Source of the DNA: Mesorhizobium sp. dw_380
GTDB lineage: Bacteria > Pseudomonadota > Alphaproteobacteria > Rhizobiales > Rhizobiaceae
Reading direction: 5' to 3'
Length of the DNA: 64,000 nt
NCBI RefSeq assembly: GCF_018588885.1
Contig: NZ_JAFFIW010000021.1
Location: 1-64,000, forward strand
The notes under the pieces are model-generated. The model was not told where the DNA came from and did no database searches. It worked only from the letters and a program-made list of their open reading frames with translations. The translations under genes were made by a program, and so were the position numbers. Position 1 is the first letter of the stretch, and each line of letters begins with the position of its first letter. Below, one piece after another: positions 41,847-54,496 of the stretch.

Positions 41847-42755
41847 ATGGCTCTCAAATTCGATACCAGCTTCGATCCGAACTATGGCCAAGGCGTGAAC
41901 GTGGCACCGGACGTGCAGCGCGTCACGGCTGGAAATCCCAGTCCCTTCACCTTTCATGGCACCAACAGCTATGTCGTCGGGCGCGACACGCTGGCAGTGA
42001 TCGATCCCGGGCCGGATGATGAGGCGCACCTGCAAACCTTGCTCGACGTGATCGCCGGCAGGCCGGTCAGCCATATTTTCGTCAGCCACACGCATCGCGA
42101 CCATTCCCCGCTGGCGGCCCGGCTGAAAGAGCGCACCGGCGCCATCGTGCTGGCGCAGGGGCCGCACCGGCCGGCAAGGCCGTTGCACATCGGCGAGACC
42201 AATGCGCTCGACGCCAGCGCCGACACAGCTTTCGTTCCCGACATTGCGCTGCCGGACGGCGAGTTGGTCAAAGGCGACGGCTGGGCGATCCGCACGGTTC
42301 TGACCCCCGGTCACACGGCCAATCACGCGGTGTTCGCACTGGAGGGAACCGGCATCCTGTTTTCGGCCGATCACGTCATGGCGTGGGCGACGTCCATCGT
42401 CGCGCCGCCGGATGGAGCAATGGCCGATTACATGGCATCGCTGGACAGACTGATCGAGCGCGACGACCGCCTGCTCTTGCCCGGGCACGGCGGACCGGTA
42501 ACGGCGGCGCGCGCTTTCATGCGCGGATTGAAGGCGCATCGCAAGATGCGCGAGCGGGCCATATTGGAGCGTATCAGAGCCGGCGACCGGACGGTTGCCG
42601 ACATGGTCAAGGCAATCTATCGCGACACTGATCCCCGGCTGCATGGTGCGGCCGGACTGTCGGTGCTTGCCCATCTCGAGGACCTCGTGGCGCGCGGCAT
42701 GGTGTCGACAGACGCGGCCCCCGCCATCGGCGGCATTTTCACGCCGGCCCCATAG
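41847..42755 (+). CDS. MBL-fold metallo-hydrolase
   Basis: Metallo-beta-lactamase-fold hydrolase of the LACTB2-like group. From the ATG at 41847 it has 302 residues. The metal motif is SHTHRDHSPLAARL (His-x-His-x-Asp-His), followed by TPGHTANHAVFAL and FSADHVMAW, and the C-terminal helical domain has LLPGHGGPV. Alternative in-frame ATGs at 41832 and 41790 would add 5 or 19 residues and no clear ribosome site decides. No signal peptide is seen, so it is probably cytoplasmic. The substrate is unknown. It is divergent from bioY and stands alone. Confidence 0.82.
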   Translation: MALKFDTSFDPNYGQGVNVAPDVQRVTAGNPSPFTFHGTNSYVVGRDTLAVIDPGPDDEAHLQTLLDVIAGRPVSHIFVSHTHRDHSPLAARLKERTGAIVLAQGPHRPARPLHIGETNALDASADTAFVPDIALPDGELVKGDGWAIRTVLTPGHTANHAVFALEGTGILFSADHVMAWATSIVAPPDGAMADYMASLDRLIERDDRLLLPGHGGPVTAARAFMRGLKAHRKMRERAILERIRAGDRTVADMVKAIYRDTDPRLHGAAGLSVLAHLEDLVARGMVSTDAAPAIGGIFTPAP

Positions 42756-42793
42756 GTACCAAGCCCGCCCTGCACGCTGGCGCAGGAAAACGG

Positions 42794-43579
42794 CTATTCG
42801 GCTGGGGCCGCACCGACCTGGCCGGCGACTTCCTGATCCAGTTCCGCCAGGAAATCGGTGATGCGCGCGGCATTGTCGCCAAGATCATAGCGGCCGTACC
42901 GCGAAGCCGACCGCATATCGACGATCACTGTGCCGCCATCGTCCCTCACACGGATCGCCACATCTGCGGGAAGGCCGAGCACGAAGCCTTTGGCGACAGC
43001 GGTAATGGTCACGTCACTTTGCCCGGCAAGATCGGGATAGGGTTCGGAAAGATCCCAGTTGCGCCGGTCGAGTACGGTTTCGACGGCATTGACGACGGTC
43101 TCGAATGGCAGGTCGTAGCTGCGTGCGGTGACCAGCGGATAGCTGTCGTTTTGCAGCCGCTGTTCGCCCGGTGTCGACGGGGACAGCACATTCATGTCCT
43201 TTGTCCGGTCACTGACGTCAAGCGCGGGCGGATCGTCGAAATCGGTCGAGATGTCCTTGAGCGGCGGATAGATCGTCGCCCAGTAGGCGGCAATGCCGTA
43301 GGGGATCAGCACCAGCAGCGCCAGCAAGGCGCCGACTGTCAGGTCGCGGCCGCCGCGGTCACCGAATTTCCACAGCCTCGAAAAGGCGAACGCGGCGAAC
43401 AACAGCGCCAGCGCCGCCAGCAGCGCGACAATGCCCAGCACCCACAGGAACACCGGCGTTTCGACGAGATCGAATCGGTGTCCGACGAAGTCGGTCAGCA
43501 AAAGCACCGCTGAAAACGCGGCCGTGCGCCGCGACCAGCCGGCGGCCTTCGACGTTTGCCGTTCGGGAATGCTAACCAT
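42794..43579 (-). CDS. DUF1499-family membrane protein
   Basis: The 261 residues begin with three hydrophobic segments (around 20-115: VLLLTDFVGHRFDLVETPVF, LGIVALLAALALLFAAFAF and LLALLVLIPYGIAAY), then a soluble part with YPPLKDISTDFDDPPAL and AIRVRDDGGTVIVDMRSASRYGRYDLG. The latter is the conserved core of DUF1499 proteins, whose function is unknown. It lies convergent to the MBL gene with a 38-base gap. No operon partner is clear, the acyl-CoA ligase gene is on the same strand upstream of it and may be co-transcribed. Confidence 0.8.
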   Translation of the reverse strand: MVSIPERQTSKAAGWSRRTAAFSAVLLLTDFVGHRFDLVETPVFLWVLGIVALLAALALLFAAFAFSRLWKFGDRGGRDLTVGALLALLVLIPYGIAAYWATIYPPLKDISTDFDDPPALDVSDRTKDMNVLSPSTPGEQRLQNDSYPLVTARSYDLPFETVVNAVETVLDRRNWDLSEPYPDLAGQSDVTITAVAKGFVLGLPADVAIRVRDDGGTVIVDMRSASRYGRYDLGDNAARITDFLAELDQEVAGQVGAAPAE

Positions 43580-43658
43580 TCTTCTCTACGCTGCCCCACC
43601 CGGACGGAGGTTTAGTGCCTTTTCGCGGCGGCTTGAAGCCGAAACACGCAACATCCTG

Positions 43659-45287
<1,629 letters not shown>

Positions 45288-45604
45288 CTCGTTCCTCCTC
45301 CCCTTGCGCTTTTTGCGTCGTAGCTTTGGCTCATTGTGAAGCGAACCGAGGGATTGTCCAGTCACCCGCTTGCGCGGCGAACGAATTTCAGGATCCGTGC
45401 CGCCGCGGCAAGCGGTTGAATTCTGGGATGTTTTGGATTTTGGGCTGCCGAACGTCAGTGCCACCGAGATGGCAGGAGGTTCAAAACCGTGATGGTGATG
45501 GCAGTGTCGTCCCGAGCGACCGGGAAATCCGCCACAATCCGGCCATCGTCGGCGTTAAGCTTCGTTAACGGGCAAGGGGCGATTGGCGACTGAAAGAGGT
45601 TCGC
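45288..45604. other. Divergent intergenic region
   Basis: This region lies between the acyl-CoA ligase (minus) and a small + strand gene. No gene is seen. GTTAAGCTTCGTTAAC near 45555-45570 has small inverted ends (GTTAA/TTAAC). An AAGAGG ribosome site lies at 45594-45599. Promoters for both genes should be here, but none is clear. Confidence 0.4.
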
Positions 45605-45961
45605 ATGGACGCGCAGCTCGACGACAAAGCCCTTGAGAGCACAATTGCGGAAAGCCTGGCTGATCTGGTGCCGGACGAAAAGACTGTTTCCGAAGACGAA
45701 TTTGTTGAAGTTGTCGGCGGCGCGCTCGAAGCGGTCGGCGGCACGCTGCTGTTCAAGATGTGCGTGGAGAATGAAGGGGAAGGCCAGCACGTCGCGGCGG
45801 CATCCGTCGGCGATGGCGGCAATCGCCAGTTCCTGCTGCTCACCTTGCCGACCGGCGGTGGCTCGCTGAAAGTCGAAACGGTTTCGAGAAGCAGCAATCC
45901 GGTGGCCGGCATCGCGGCAGCCTATGCCGGACTGATGGACGCATTCAAAACCGCCGCCTGA
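45605..45961 (+). CDS. Small conserved acidic protein of unknown function
   Basis: A 118-residue acidic protein beginning MDAQLDDKALESTIAESLAD, with a good AAGAGG ribosome site six bases before the ATG. It has no signal peptide or membrane segment. The first 40 residues look helical and the middle (HVAAASVGDGGNRQFLLLTL) beta. The base composition and codon use look like a real rhizobial gene. I do not recognise a family. It is followed at 135 bases by the DUF427 gene on the same strand. Confidence 0.65.
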   Translation: MDAQLDDKALESTIAESLADLVPDEKTVSEDEFVEVVGGALEAVGGTLLFKMCVENEGEGQHVAAASVGDGGNRQFLLLTLPTGGGSLKVETVSRSSNPVAGIAAAYAGLMDAFKTAA

Positions 45962-46096
45962 GCCTCGGCCGACGCTCGAGAGCGCTACAAGCGTTCGCCA
46001 CGCTCCGGCGGTTGGCTCCTGCATTCTTGATGCGAACGGACCTTGCGCAACAGCCATGTCCGCCACACCTTAGGGGGCGAGGCAAGGAGAACCAGC

Positions 46097-46486
46097 ATGG
46101 ACAAGATCGCCAATCCGGCACCCGGCTTCCAGCGCAATCCCGACAAGATCATCACAGTCGAGCCCTATGTCGGCACCGTCACCGTGCGCGCCGGCGATAC
46201 GGTTATCGCGTCATCCACCAAAGCCAAGGTGCTGACCGAAGCCCCCTATCCCCCGGTCTTCTACATTCCCTTCGCCGACATCGATTTCGACAGGCTGAGC
46301 AGCACCCAGCACTCGACCCATTGCCCCTATAAGGGCGATGCCAGCTATTGGAGCGTGCTGGCCGCGGGCGAAGCGGGCAGGGACGCGATGTGGGCCTATC
46401 GGCATCCCTTCGACGAAATGACCGACATCCGCGACCACGGGGCGTTCTACGCCAGCAAAGTCAGCATCGAAGCCAAGCCGGGCTGA
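46097..46486 (+). CDS. DUF427-domain protein
   Basis: A 129-residue protein from the ATG at 46097, which follows AAGGAG. The DUF427 pattern is clear: GTVTVRAGDTVIASSTKAKVL, then VFYIPFADIDFD and STHCPYKGDASYWS, ending in a Trp-Ala-Tyr and PFDEMTDIRDHGAFYASKV. The fold is a beta tent. The biochemical role is unknown. The earlier ATG or TTG at 46043 lacks a ribosome site and adds unconserved residues. Confidence 0.85.
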   Translation: MDKIANPAPGFQRNPDKIITVEPYVGTVTVRAGDTVIASSTKAKVLTEAPYPPVFYIPFADIDFDRLSSTQHSTHCPYKGDASYWSVLAAGEAGRDAMWAYRHPFDEMTDIRDHGAFYASKVSIEAKPG

Positions 46487-46533
46487 GCATTCGACCGGAA
46501 GGCGCTCAGGGCTCCCCTGACTATAGGCGCGCC

Positions 46534-47274
46534 TCAGTCGGTGGTGCCGTGATTGCCGACGCCATCGGCATCGTCCAGACGCACGAAGGTCATGCCCTTG
46601 GCCTTGAGCGCCAGCAGGCCCTGGACCACGCCCTCGCCGGCGGCGTGGGTCGGCTGGTTGATGTGGGAGATGATGACGTCACCGTCCTTGGCCGCGGCGA
46701 TGCGCCTGGCGGTTTCCTTGGCGCCGAGCAACGAGCCGCCGTCGCCATTGATCGAGAAGCCGGCAATCTTGAAGCCCAGTTTACGGATCATCGCGATGGC
46801 CGCAGGGCTGTATTCGGCCGTTGCGCCACGGAACCATTTCGGCGCCGGCTCGCCGGTCCTGGCAAGAGCCGCGGCACCGGACTCCACCTCTGCCAATACG
46901 GCCTCCGGGCTGCCGGCGCTGCGTATGCCATAGATCTTCTGTGGCGTGTCGACCGCTGGAATATGACGCCCGCCGTGATTTTCCAGCTCGAAAAGGTCGG
47001 GATGCGCCCGCATGATCTCGACGGCCGCGGCGTTCCGCTTCAGCCAGATGCCGGTGACGAAAATCGTCGCCGGTATCTTGTTTTCCACCAGCGCCGTGAG
47101 AATGCGTGTGTCGGTCTGTCCACCGCAGGCATCGAGCGTGAGTGCAACGCGGCCCGTCCCACTTGCCGCGGGCTTGATGTGCAGCGTGGGTTCGACCAAC
47201 GGAGCGGCATGGGCGCTGGATACCGCCGCCAACGACATGGCGATCATGCAGAGATGTCTTTGCAGCAGACGCAT
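46534..47274 (-). CDS. Secreted polysaccharide deacetylase-like protein (CE4 family variant)
   Basis: From the ATG at 47274 the product has 246 residues with a signal peptide (MRLLQRHLCMIAMSLAAVSS, cut near AHA). The NodB-homology fold is suggested by ALTLDACGGQTD, where the usual TFDDG is replaced by TLDACGG, by ENHGGRHIP in the position of the H-x3-H metal site, and by KWFRGATAEYSPAAI and DVIISHINQPTHAAGEG near the end. These substitutions occur in a known subgroup of putative periplasmic deacetylases, but activity cannot be assumed. It is convergent with the DUF427 gene. No nodulation genes are near. Confidence 0.75.
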   Translation of the reverse strand: MRLLQRHLCMIAMSLAAVSSAHAAPLVEPTLHIKPAASGTGRVALTLDACGGQTDTRILTALVENKIPATIFVTGIWLKRNAAAVEIMRAHPDLFELENHGGRHIPAVDTPQKIYGIRSAGSPEAVLAEVESGAAALARTGEPAPKWFRGATAEYSPAAIAMIRKLGFKIAGFSINGDGGSLLGAKETARRIAAAKDGDVIISHINQPTHAAGEGVVQGLLALKAKGMTFVRLDDADGVGNHGTTD

Positions 47275-47360
47275 AAACCTGAATTCCTGACTGGGGCAGT
47301 TCACCGTTTCACGGAAACGGCGACCCGCTCCAACTTTTTGTTTTGACGCTATTCACTAGG

Positions 47361-47392
47361 AAAGCGTTACGCACTTTTCCTGGAATTGCTCT
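47361..47392 (-). repeat. Dispersed intergenic repeat, partial copy C
   Basis: On the minus strand it reads agagcaattccaggaaaagt followed by gcgtaacgcttt. The first 20 bases are identical to copy B at 23911-23930. The rest has drifted (gtgaaacggttt to gcgtaacgcttt). It lies in the 254-base region between the deacetylase-like gene and the GT9 gene. Confidence 0.65.
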
Positions 47393-47528
47393 CACGATTT
47401 CAAGCCGGTATCCCAAACCCCGCATGAAGGCGGAAATCGGGACGATGGATAGCAGAAAATCGCCTGTCGCGACAATTTGACCGCTCGCGCGGTGCACGAG
47501 TTCAACGGGCTTTACGGTCGAACCCCAT

Positions 47529-48632
47529 TCAGCCAGCGCGTTCCCGCTTCACCTCGGTGCGCGAGAGGAGTTCGCGCGCCGCTTCGACGACCGGCTTCAC
47601 CTCCAGACGCCAGACGCAGCAAACCCTGCTGGGATCGGGCCAGCGACACAAGCCCTTGGCCACGCAGTCGCATGGCATCGGCGGCCGAAGTGCGATGCTG
47701 GGCACGCCGACCGGCCCCCAGCGCGACGGATCCGTCAGACCAAAAAGCCCGACAACCGGCGTGCCCACGGCGGCAGCCATATGCATAGGGCCGCTCTCAT
47801 TGCCAAGAAACAGCCGCGCCTGTTTCAGAACGGCCAACAGGCTCTCGAGCGACAGCGTCCCGACAAGGTCGACGACCGGCGTCGCCGTCCTGGCGAGGAT
47901 CCGCCCGGCGGTCTCGCGTTCGTCCGGCCCTCCCACCAGGACGACGCCTAGGCCGGTGTCCGTTGCAATTTGGTCGATCGCCTCGGCAAACCGCTCCGGC
48001 TGCCATTGCCGGCCCTTGAAGCTCGCACCCGCATGCACGGCCATGAAGCCGTTTGGGTCGAGATGATGCTCGCCCAGGAGCGCCAAGGCTTTGTCGGTCT
48101 CGAACGGCAGCGGCTCTATGCTTGGCATCGTCACGCGCAGATCGACGCCGAGCGCTTCAAGCGGCGAAAGATAGCGATAGACAAAATGCTGGCCGCCAAA
48201 CCCGAACGGCTTGGCAAACAGATTGGCGGGCTGCCGCTCCAGCAGCTTGAGAGGCCTTTCGGGAGGATTGTAGCCGACGCGGGTCTTTGCGTTGACGAGC
48301 CCACTGACAATGCGCGAGGTCTTTGAATCGGTCAGGTCGATCGTCAGGTCGAAACGGAAGTCGCGTAGCGCCCGCACCACGGCATAGAGTTCTTTTCCGC
48401 GCTCCAGCGGAGTGCCGCGCATCCGGGAGCGCCGGAACGTGACCACCTCGGAAGCGATGCCGTGTGCAACCACGAAGCTTTTGAAGTGTGCTTCGCAGAG
48501 AAACACGATCCTGGCATCGGGGAATTCGAGTTGCAGGTTCCTGGCGAGCGTCGAGGCGAGGACGACATCCCCGATGAACTTCGTTTGAATGATCAGGATC
48601 AAGCGGAACGGTGGGGGTGATATCTGCAACAT
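47529..48632 (-). CDS. Lipopolysaccharide heptosyltransferase-like glycosyltransferase (GT9)
   Basis: The 367 residues from the ATG at 48632 (MLQISPPPFRLILI) match GT9 enzymes of LPS core synthesis: RLILIIQTKFIGDVVLASTL near the N-terminus, DLTDSKTSRIV, MAVHAGASFKGRQW, then LVGTLSLESLLAVLKQARL and FLGNESGPMHMAAAVGTP, the donor-binding region. A Cys-rich C-terminal part (PCDCVAKGLCRW) is also usual for the family. Donor (heptose, or another sugar as in rhizobia that lack heptose) is not determined. It is alone between the deacetylase-like gene and ppdK. Confidence 0.88.
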   Translation of the reverse strand: MLQISPPPFRLILIIQTKFIGDVVLASTLARNLQLEFPDARIVFLCEAHFKSFVVAHGIASEVVTFRRSRMRGTPLERGKELYAVVRALRDFRFDLTIDLTDSKTSRIVSGLVNAKTRVGYNPPERPLKLLERQPANLFAKPFGFGGQHFVYRYLSPLEALGVDLRVTMPSIEPLPFETDKALALLGEHHLDPNGFMAVHAGASFKGRQWQPERFAEAIDQIATDTGLGVVLVGGPDERETAGRILARTATPVVDLVGTLSLESLLAVLKQARLFLGNESGPMHMAAAVGTPVVGLFGLTDPSRWGPVGVPSIALRPPMPCDCVAKGLCRWPDPSRVCCVWRLEVKPVVEAARELLSRTEVKRERAG

Positions 48633-48760
48633 CGGATTCCGGGGACAATTGGCGGCCGTCCGCAAAACTGGGCAGGAACAATGTCGAGACTACGCGATGC
48701 CGTCCGCATGTTCACGTGAGTTTTTATACAAAACCGTAAATTTTGGCGAGGGCTAAGATC

Positions 48761-51439
<2,679 letters not shown>

Positions 51440-51664
51440 GCTTTGCTCTCCGGTTGCAGGAGATTGGAAAGATGGGCGAAACGGAAAGCTCCGCCCGTGT
51501 CCGACTTTGGAGCGATATGATGCTGCAGTGCGAAAGGCAAGCGCCCGGCAAAGCCCCAGGCCGCTACAATCGATTAAGAAAAAGCCCCGCCCGGGCATGC
51601 GGCAAAAAGACTTGCCACCTCACGGTCCGATGACTAGAACACAAAGGGAACAAAGAGGTGCCGT

Positions 51665-52009
51665 ATGAAACAGCCTGGAAAACTCGACTATCTGGAAATG
51701 CCGGCGACCGGCGGCACGCTGGACCGGTTGAAGGCTTTCTACAGTGCCGCCTTTGCCTGGTCGTTCACCGACTATGGACCGACCTATTCCGCCTTTGCCG
51801 AAGGCCTGGATGGCGGTTTTCAGGCCGACGCCGCGGAAGCGCCGGCCAAGCCGCTGCCCGTGCTTTACAGCGAAAACCTCGAGGAAACGCTGAGCGCCGT
51901 CGAAAGCGCCGGCGGCACGATCGTCAAGCCGATCTTCGCGTTCCCCGGCGGCCGGCGTTTCCACTTCGTCGATCCGGCCGGCAATGAGCTGGCCGTGTGG
52001 TCCCAATAG
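51665..52009 (+). CDS. VOC-family (glyoxalase-like) protein
   Basis: A 114-residue single-domain protein of the vicinal-oxygen-chelate fold. It begins MKQPGKLDYLEMPATGGTLD, has FYSAAFAWSFTDYGPTYSAF, VLYSENLEETLSAVESAGG and FHFVDPAGNELAVWSQ at the end, the usual VOC strand order. The ATG follows GAGGTGCCGT, a plausible ribosome site. The metal residues typical of glyoxalase I are not obviously complete, so the reaction is unknown. Confidence 0.83.
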   Translation: MKQPGKLDYLEMPATGGTLDRLKAFYSAAFAWSFTDYGPTYSAFAEGLDGGFQADAAEAPAKPLPVLYSENLEETLSAVESAGGTIVKPIFAFPGGRRFHFVDPAGNELAVWSQ

Positions 52010-52137
52010 CCCGTTGCCGGGTCATCTGGCGGCAATCGCGCTGCTGGCCGGTTGAGTGTTCTCGCGGTCGCTCATAAGCATTGTGCTTTTCGACCGCTCT
52101 GCTAATAACGCGCCGCACAAGCGACTCTGACGGCTAT

Positions 52138-52212
52138 TGGGGCGTCGCCAAGTGGTAAGGCATCGGTTTTTGGTACCGACATTCCCAGGTTCGAATCCTG
52201 GCGCCCCAGCCA
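52138..52212 (+). tRNA. tRNA-Gln (anticodon TTG)
   Basis: A full cloverleaf is visible. Acceptor TGGGGCG (52138-52144) pairs with CGCCCCA (52202-52208). A 7-base anticodon loop TTTTGGT between TCGGT and ACCGA gives anticodon TTG. The T arm has the conserved GGTTCGAATCC, and CCA is encoded (52210-52212) after the discriminator G. It closely resembles the E. coli tRNA-Gln. Confidence 0.95.
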
Positions 52213-52523
52213 AACTGGATGCCCTGTGGATAACTCGGTTCGTCGGCTCGTTCCATCGCTTCGGCCGCCACAGTTTTGGCAAGCAAGTCAAAAGGCTGCC
52301 TGAAGGTCGCGCGAACCTCGCCTCGATGCCATTCGCAGTTCGACAGTACCAAATTCAGAAGCCGTTTCTTCTGGCGCGGGGGCTGCTGAAGGAATAACTG
52401 GCTCGCGTTGCGTGCTGGTTCCAGGAGCCGGACGCCATCATCCATGTATGATTCTTCCGCCTGGCCGTGGCGTACCGGCTCCGAGTATTTGTGCCATTAG
52501 CCGTCGGCCTGCTGCTGTCGTCA
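52213..52523. other. Intergenic region after tRNA-Gln
   Basis: No gene or terminator is clear. No integrase fragment and no second copy of the tRNA 3-prime end is visible within the window, so there is no positive sign of an integrated element, although tRNA ends are common attachment sites. Small open frames here, including those antisense to the tRNA, look random. Confidence 0.4.
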
Positions 52524-53222
52524 TCATGGCATCTGTCCCTGCCATAAGGGCAATCCACTTTCTGCAGCGAAGTTTTTGTCCTCAGCGTAAATTGGCTCAC
52601 CCCTTCTCACCACCCGTCGAAGCAAAGCCGCATCTTCGTCGGCATGATATCGAAAGGCATTTCGGGTGTCGTATCCATGCCCGGCTTGGGACAGGGAAAA
52701 TCCGCTGGCCACAACGGGATCGAAGCCGGCGAAACGCGCCAGCATGATCGCGAAGGCTCCAGTGGAGATTTTCCGATGCCAGCCGCGGGACACATGATAT
52801 TTGCCGCTAAGCCGCCAGACGATGTTGGCAAGCTGCCATTTGGTCAGCGCCTGCAAGGTGTCGTAACGATAGTCGAAGGTGCGACAACCGGCTTCCAGCT
52901 TGTCCTCGCCGTCGGGCCAAACCGGGACAATCAGATGCTTTGCCCGCCGTCCTTTCAACAAATCACGCTTATAAAAGTCCTGCTCGCCCTCGCCGACTAA
53001 AATGCCGCGGCGAATGAGGGCGATATCGGGAACGGGGAGGCCAAAGGTTTCCGCCAACAGCTGGGAAGCATTGACGGTCACAAGTGCCCAATCGGCATCA
53101 TGTCCTCCCGGCAGGCGAAAATTCGGCGCCGATCCCATGACCAAGGCGGGACCCGTGACCCTGGGCAAGCGAAGAATTGGCTTTGACAGGGTTGGCAAGA
53201 GATCCGAAAGCGGAGTCCTCAT
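52524..53222 (-). CDS. Putative glycosyltransferase, GT29-like
   Basis: A 232-residue protein I can only partly place. Near its start TGPALVMGSAPNFRLP is like the beginning of GT29 and related CMP/nucleotide-sugar enzymes that start with a GNGPS-like turn. A later part has FDPVVASGFSLSQAGHGYD and HADEDAALLRRVV, with the spacing seen in bacterial GT29-like proteins. No membrane segment is seen. It overlaps the upstream gene by ATGA (53219-53222), so the two are co-translated. The GT29 link is tentative. Confidence 0.5.
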   Translation of the reverse strand: MRTPLSDLLPTLSKPILRLPRVTGPALVMGSAPNFRLPGGHDADWALVTVNASQLLAETFGLPVPDIALIRRGILVGEGEQDFYKRDLLKGRRAKHLIVPVWPDGEDKLEAGCRTFDYRYDTLQALTKWQLANIVWRLSGKYHVSRGWHRKISTGAFAIMLARFAGFDPVVASGFSLSQAGHGYDTRNAFRYHADEDAALLRRVVRRGEPIYAEDKNFAAESGLPLWQGQMP

Positions 53223-53965
53223 GCGGGGATCTGAACCGCATTTTCCTCAAACGCGCGCAGAATGCTCTCTTCTCGGCTCCACAATTCATCCCATTGTGTG
53301 GTGCCAGACCAGCCGGCAAACCAAGGACCGCCGAGCGTGTAGTGCGCCAGCGACACATCGGCGGGGTCGAGTTCGGAAGCCGACGCCCCTACGAGGTAGT
53401 TCCACGCCAGAGGCAATTCCCCGATCTCATGGTCCTCAAGCCATTTGAAGGCATGGAGGTCGCGTCCGGGCCACGTATTAAGCATTTCGTTCGTCAGCCG
53501 TTTGTTGGCGGGATGATCTAGATTCCACAAAACGACCGACGACCAGTTTTTGCGCCGATAGAACGTCTGCGTTTGTCCGTCCATCTTGACCGCTTCGGAT
53601 TCGCGTTGCTGGTGCTTAACAACCATAATCGCGTAGGAAGGATCGACCAGGTCGAGCAGCTTGACTGGGTCCTCTAGAAACAGAACGTCACAATCGCAGA
53701 ACATGGCCCAGCCGCCTTGCCGCACAAACGGAACGGCAAAGCGCGATATGGCAAACTCGGTCGCCATCGGTGCCTCGGAGATCGGGCACCAGAGTCTACC
53801 GTCACGTACCTCCATCGGCCGCTTCATGATTCCTTGGGCTTCAAGGTCCTTGAGCACGAGTGGCTGTATCTGCAACGGCGTGCTTGTCCGCCGGTAGGCG
53901 CTCCATCGCGCTACATCTAGAACACGGGCCTCGCGTGGATCATACCCAATGTACATTGGCATCAT
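53219..53965 (-). CDS. Putative GT-A-type glycosyltransferase with DxD motif
   Basis: The 248 residues start MMPMYIGYDPREARVLDVAR, with IGYDPRE as in GT8-type or related enzymes, and have a Cys-flanked DxD motif in AMFCDCDVLFLEDP near residue 90. Later there is WNYLVGASASELDPADVSL and HYTLGGPWF, fitting a GT-A enzyme that binds metal and nucleotide sugar. An ATG at 53956 is an alternative start. Overlap with the GT29-like gene makes a two-gene operon. The family is not certain and the substrate is unknown. Confidence 0.65.
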   Translation of the reverse strand: MMPMYIGYDPREARVLDVARWSAYRRTSTPLQIQPLVLKDLEAQGIMKRPMEVRDGRLWCPISEAPMATEFAISRFAVPFVRQGGWAMFCDCDVLFLEDPVKLLDLVDPSYAIMVVKHQQRESEAVKMDGQTQTFYRRKNWSSVVLWNLDHPANKRLTNEMLNTWPGRDLHAFKWLEDHEIGELPLAWNYLVGASASELDPADVSLAHYTLGGPWFAGWSGTTQWDELWSREESILRAFEENAVQIPA

Positions 53966-54109
53966 GTGGCAACTCTATAGCTGGATGCGAACTTATTCGA
54001 ATTATGCATGGCAGCACTGCAAGCGGAAGACCCGAAGTAAACGGGGTTCCAGTTCATCACGGGAAGGTTCGTTGTTTTTCGAACCAGCCAATGCAATCGT
54101 AGGAGCAGA

Positions 54110-54478
54110 ATGACATCCCATTCAGTCGTCCGGAGCGCCTTTGTCGTCACGTTCGTTGCGATTCTGGTCCTCGCGCTGCTGCCGGAGTCCCTGCTTCAGG
54201 AATTCGGGATCGACATCGGCCTCGGCTATGACAAGCTCAACCACGCCATTGCGTTCGCCGCCCTGGCTGTCCTTGGAAGTCTCGGCTGGCCCGAGCGCAA
54301 AGCCAGGCTGATACTCTTCCTGGCCGTGGTCGGGGCCGCGATCGAGATCCTTCAGGGCACGACGTTGATAGGCCGCGATCTCGATGTGTTCGACTGGGTT
54401 GCCGATTGCATCGGCATGGCGTGCGGTCTCGTGGTCGCGATGTGTGCGAACTGGGCCATGCACCGCAAAAGCGGGTAA
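54110..54478 (+). CDS. VanZ-like membrane protein
   Basis: A 122-residue protein of four hydrophobic segments, resembling VanZ-like integral membrane proteins: the N-terminal helix, GLGYDKLNHAIAFAALAVLG with the typical K-x-x-H-x2-A pattern, and RDLDVFDWVADCIGMACGLVV with the acidic D-x2-D-x4-D pattern. A GGAG lies five bases before the ATG. Function unknown in this group. It ends 18 bases before the end of the convergent smc gene. Confidence 0.8.
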   Translation: MTSHSVVRSAFVVTFVAILVLALLPESLLQEFGIDIGLGYDKLNHAIAFAALAVLGSLGWPERKARLILFLAVVGAAIEILQGTTLIGRDLDVFDWVADCIGMACGLVVAMCANWAMHRKSG

Positions 54479-54496
54479 TCGAGAGCCCGGCCCGCG

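Noticed and set aside
51583..51600. Terminator near GCCCCGCCCGGGC before ppdK
   Set aside because: The stem is only four base pairs with an A/T run on just one side and lies upstream of ppdK with no gene before it on that strand.
52022..52291. A small minus-strand frame containing GAPGFEPGNVGTKN
   Set aside because: This is the antisense translation of the tRNA-Gln gene, a well-known false protein.
52138..53965. Integrated genomic island at tRNA-Gln
   Set aside because: No integrase, no duplicated tRNA 3-prime end and no strong composition change were seen in the window. Kept only as a hypothesis for the two transferase genes.
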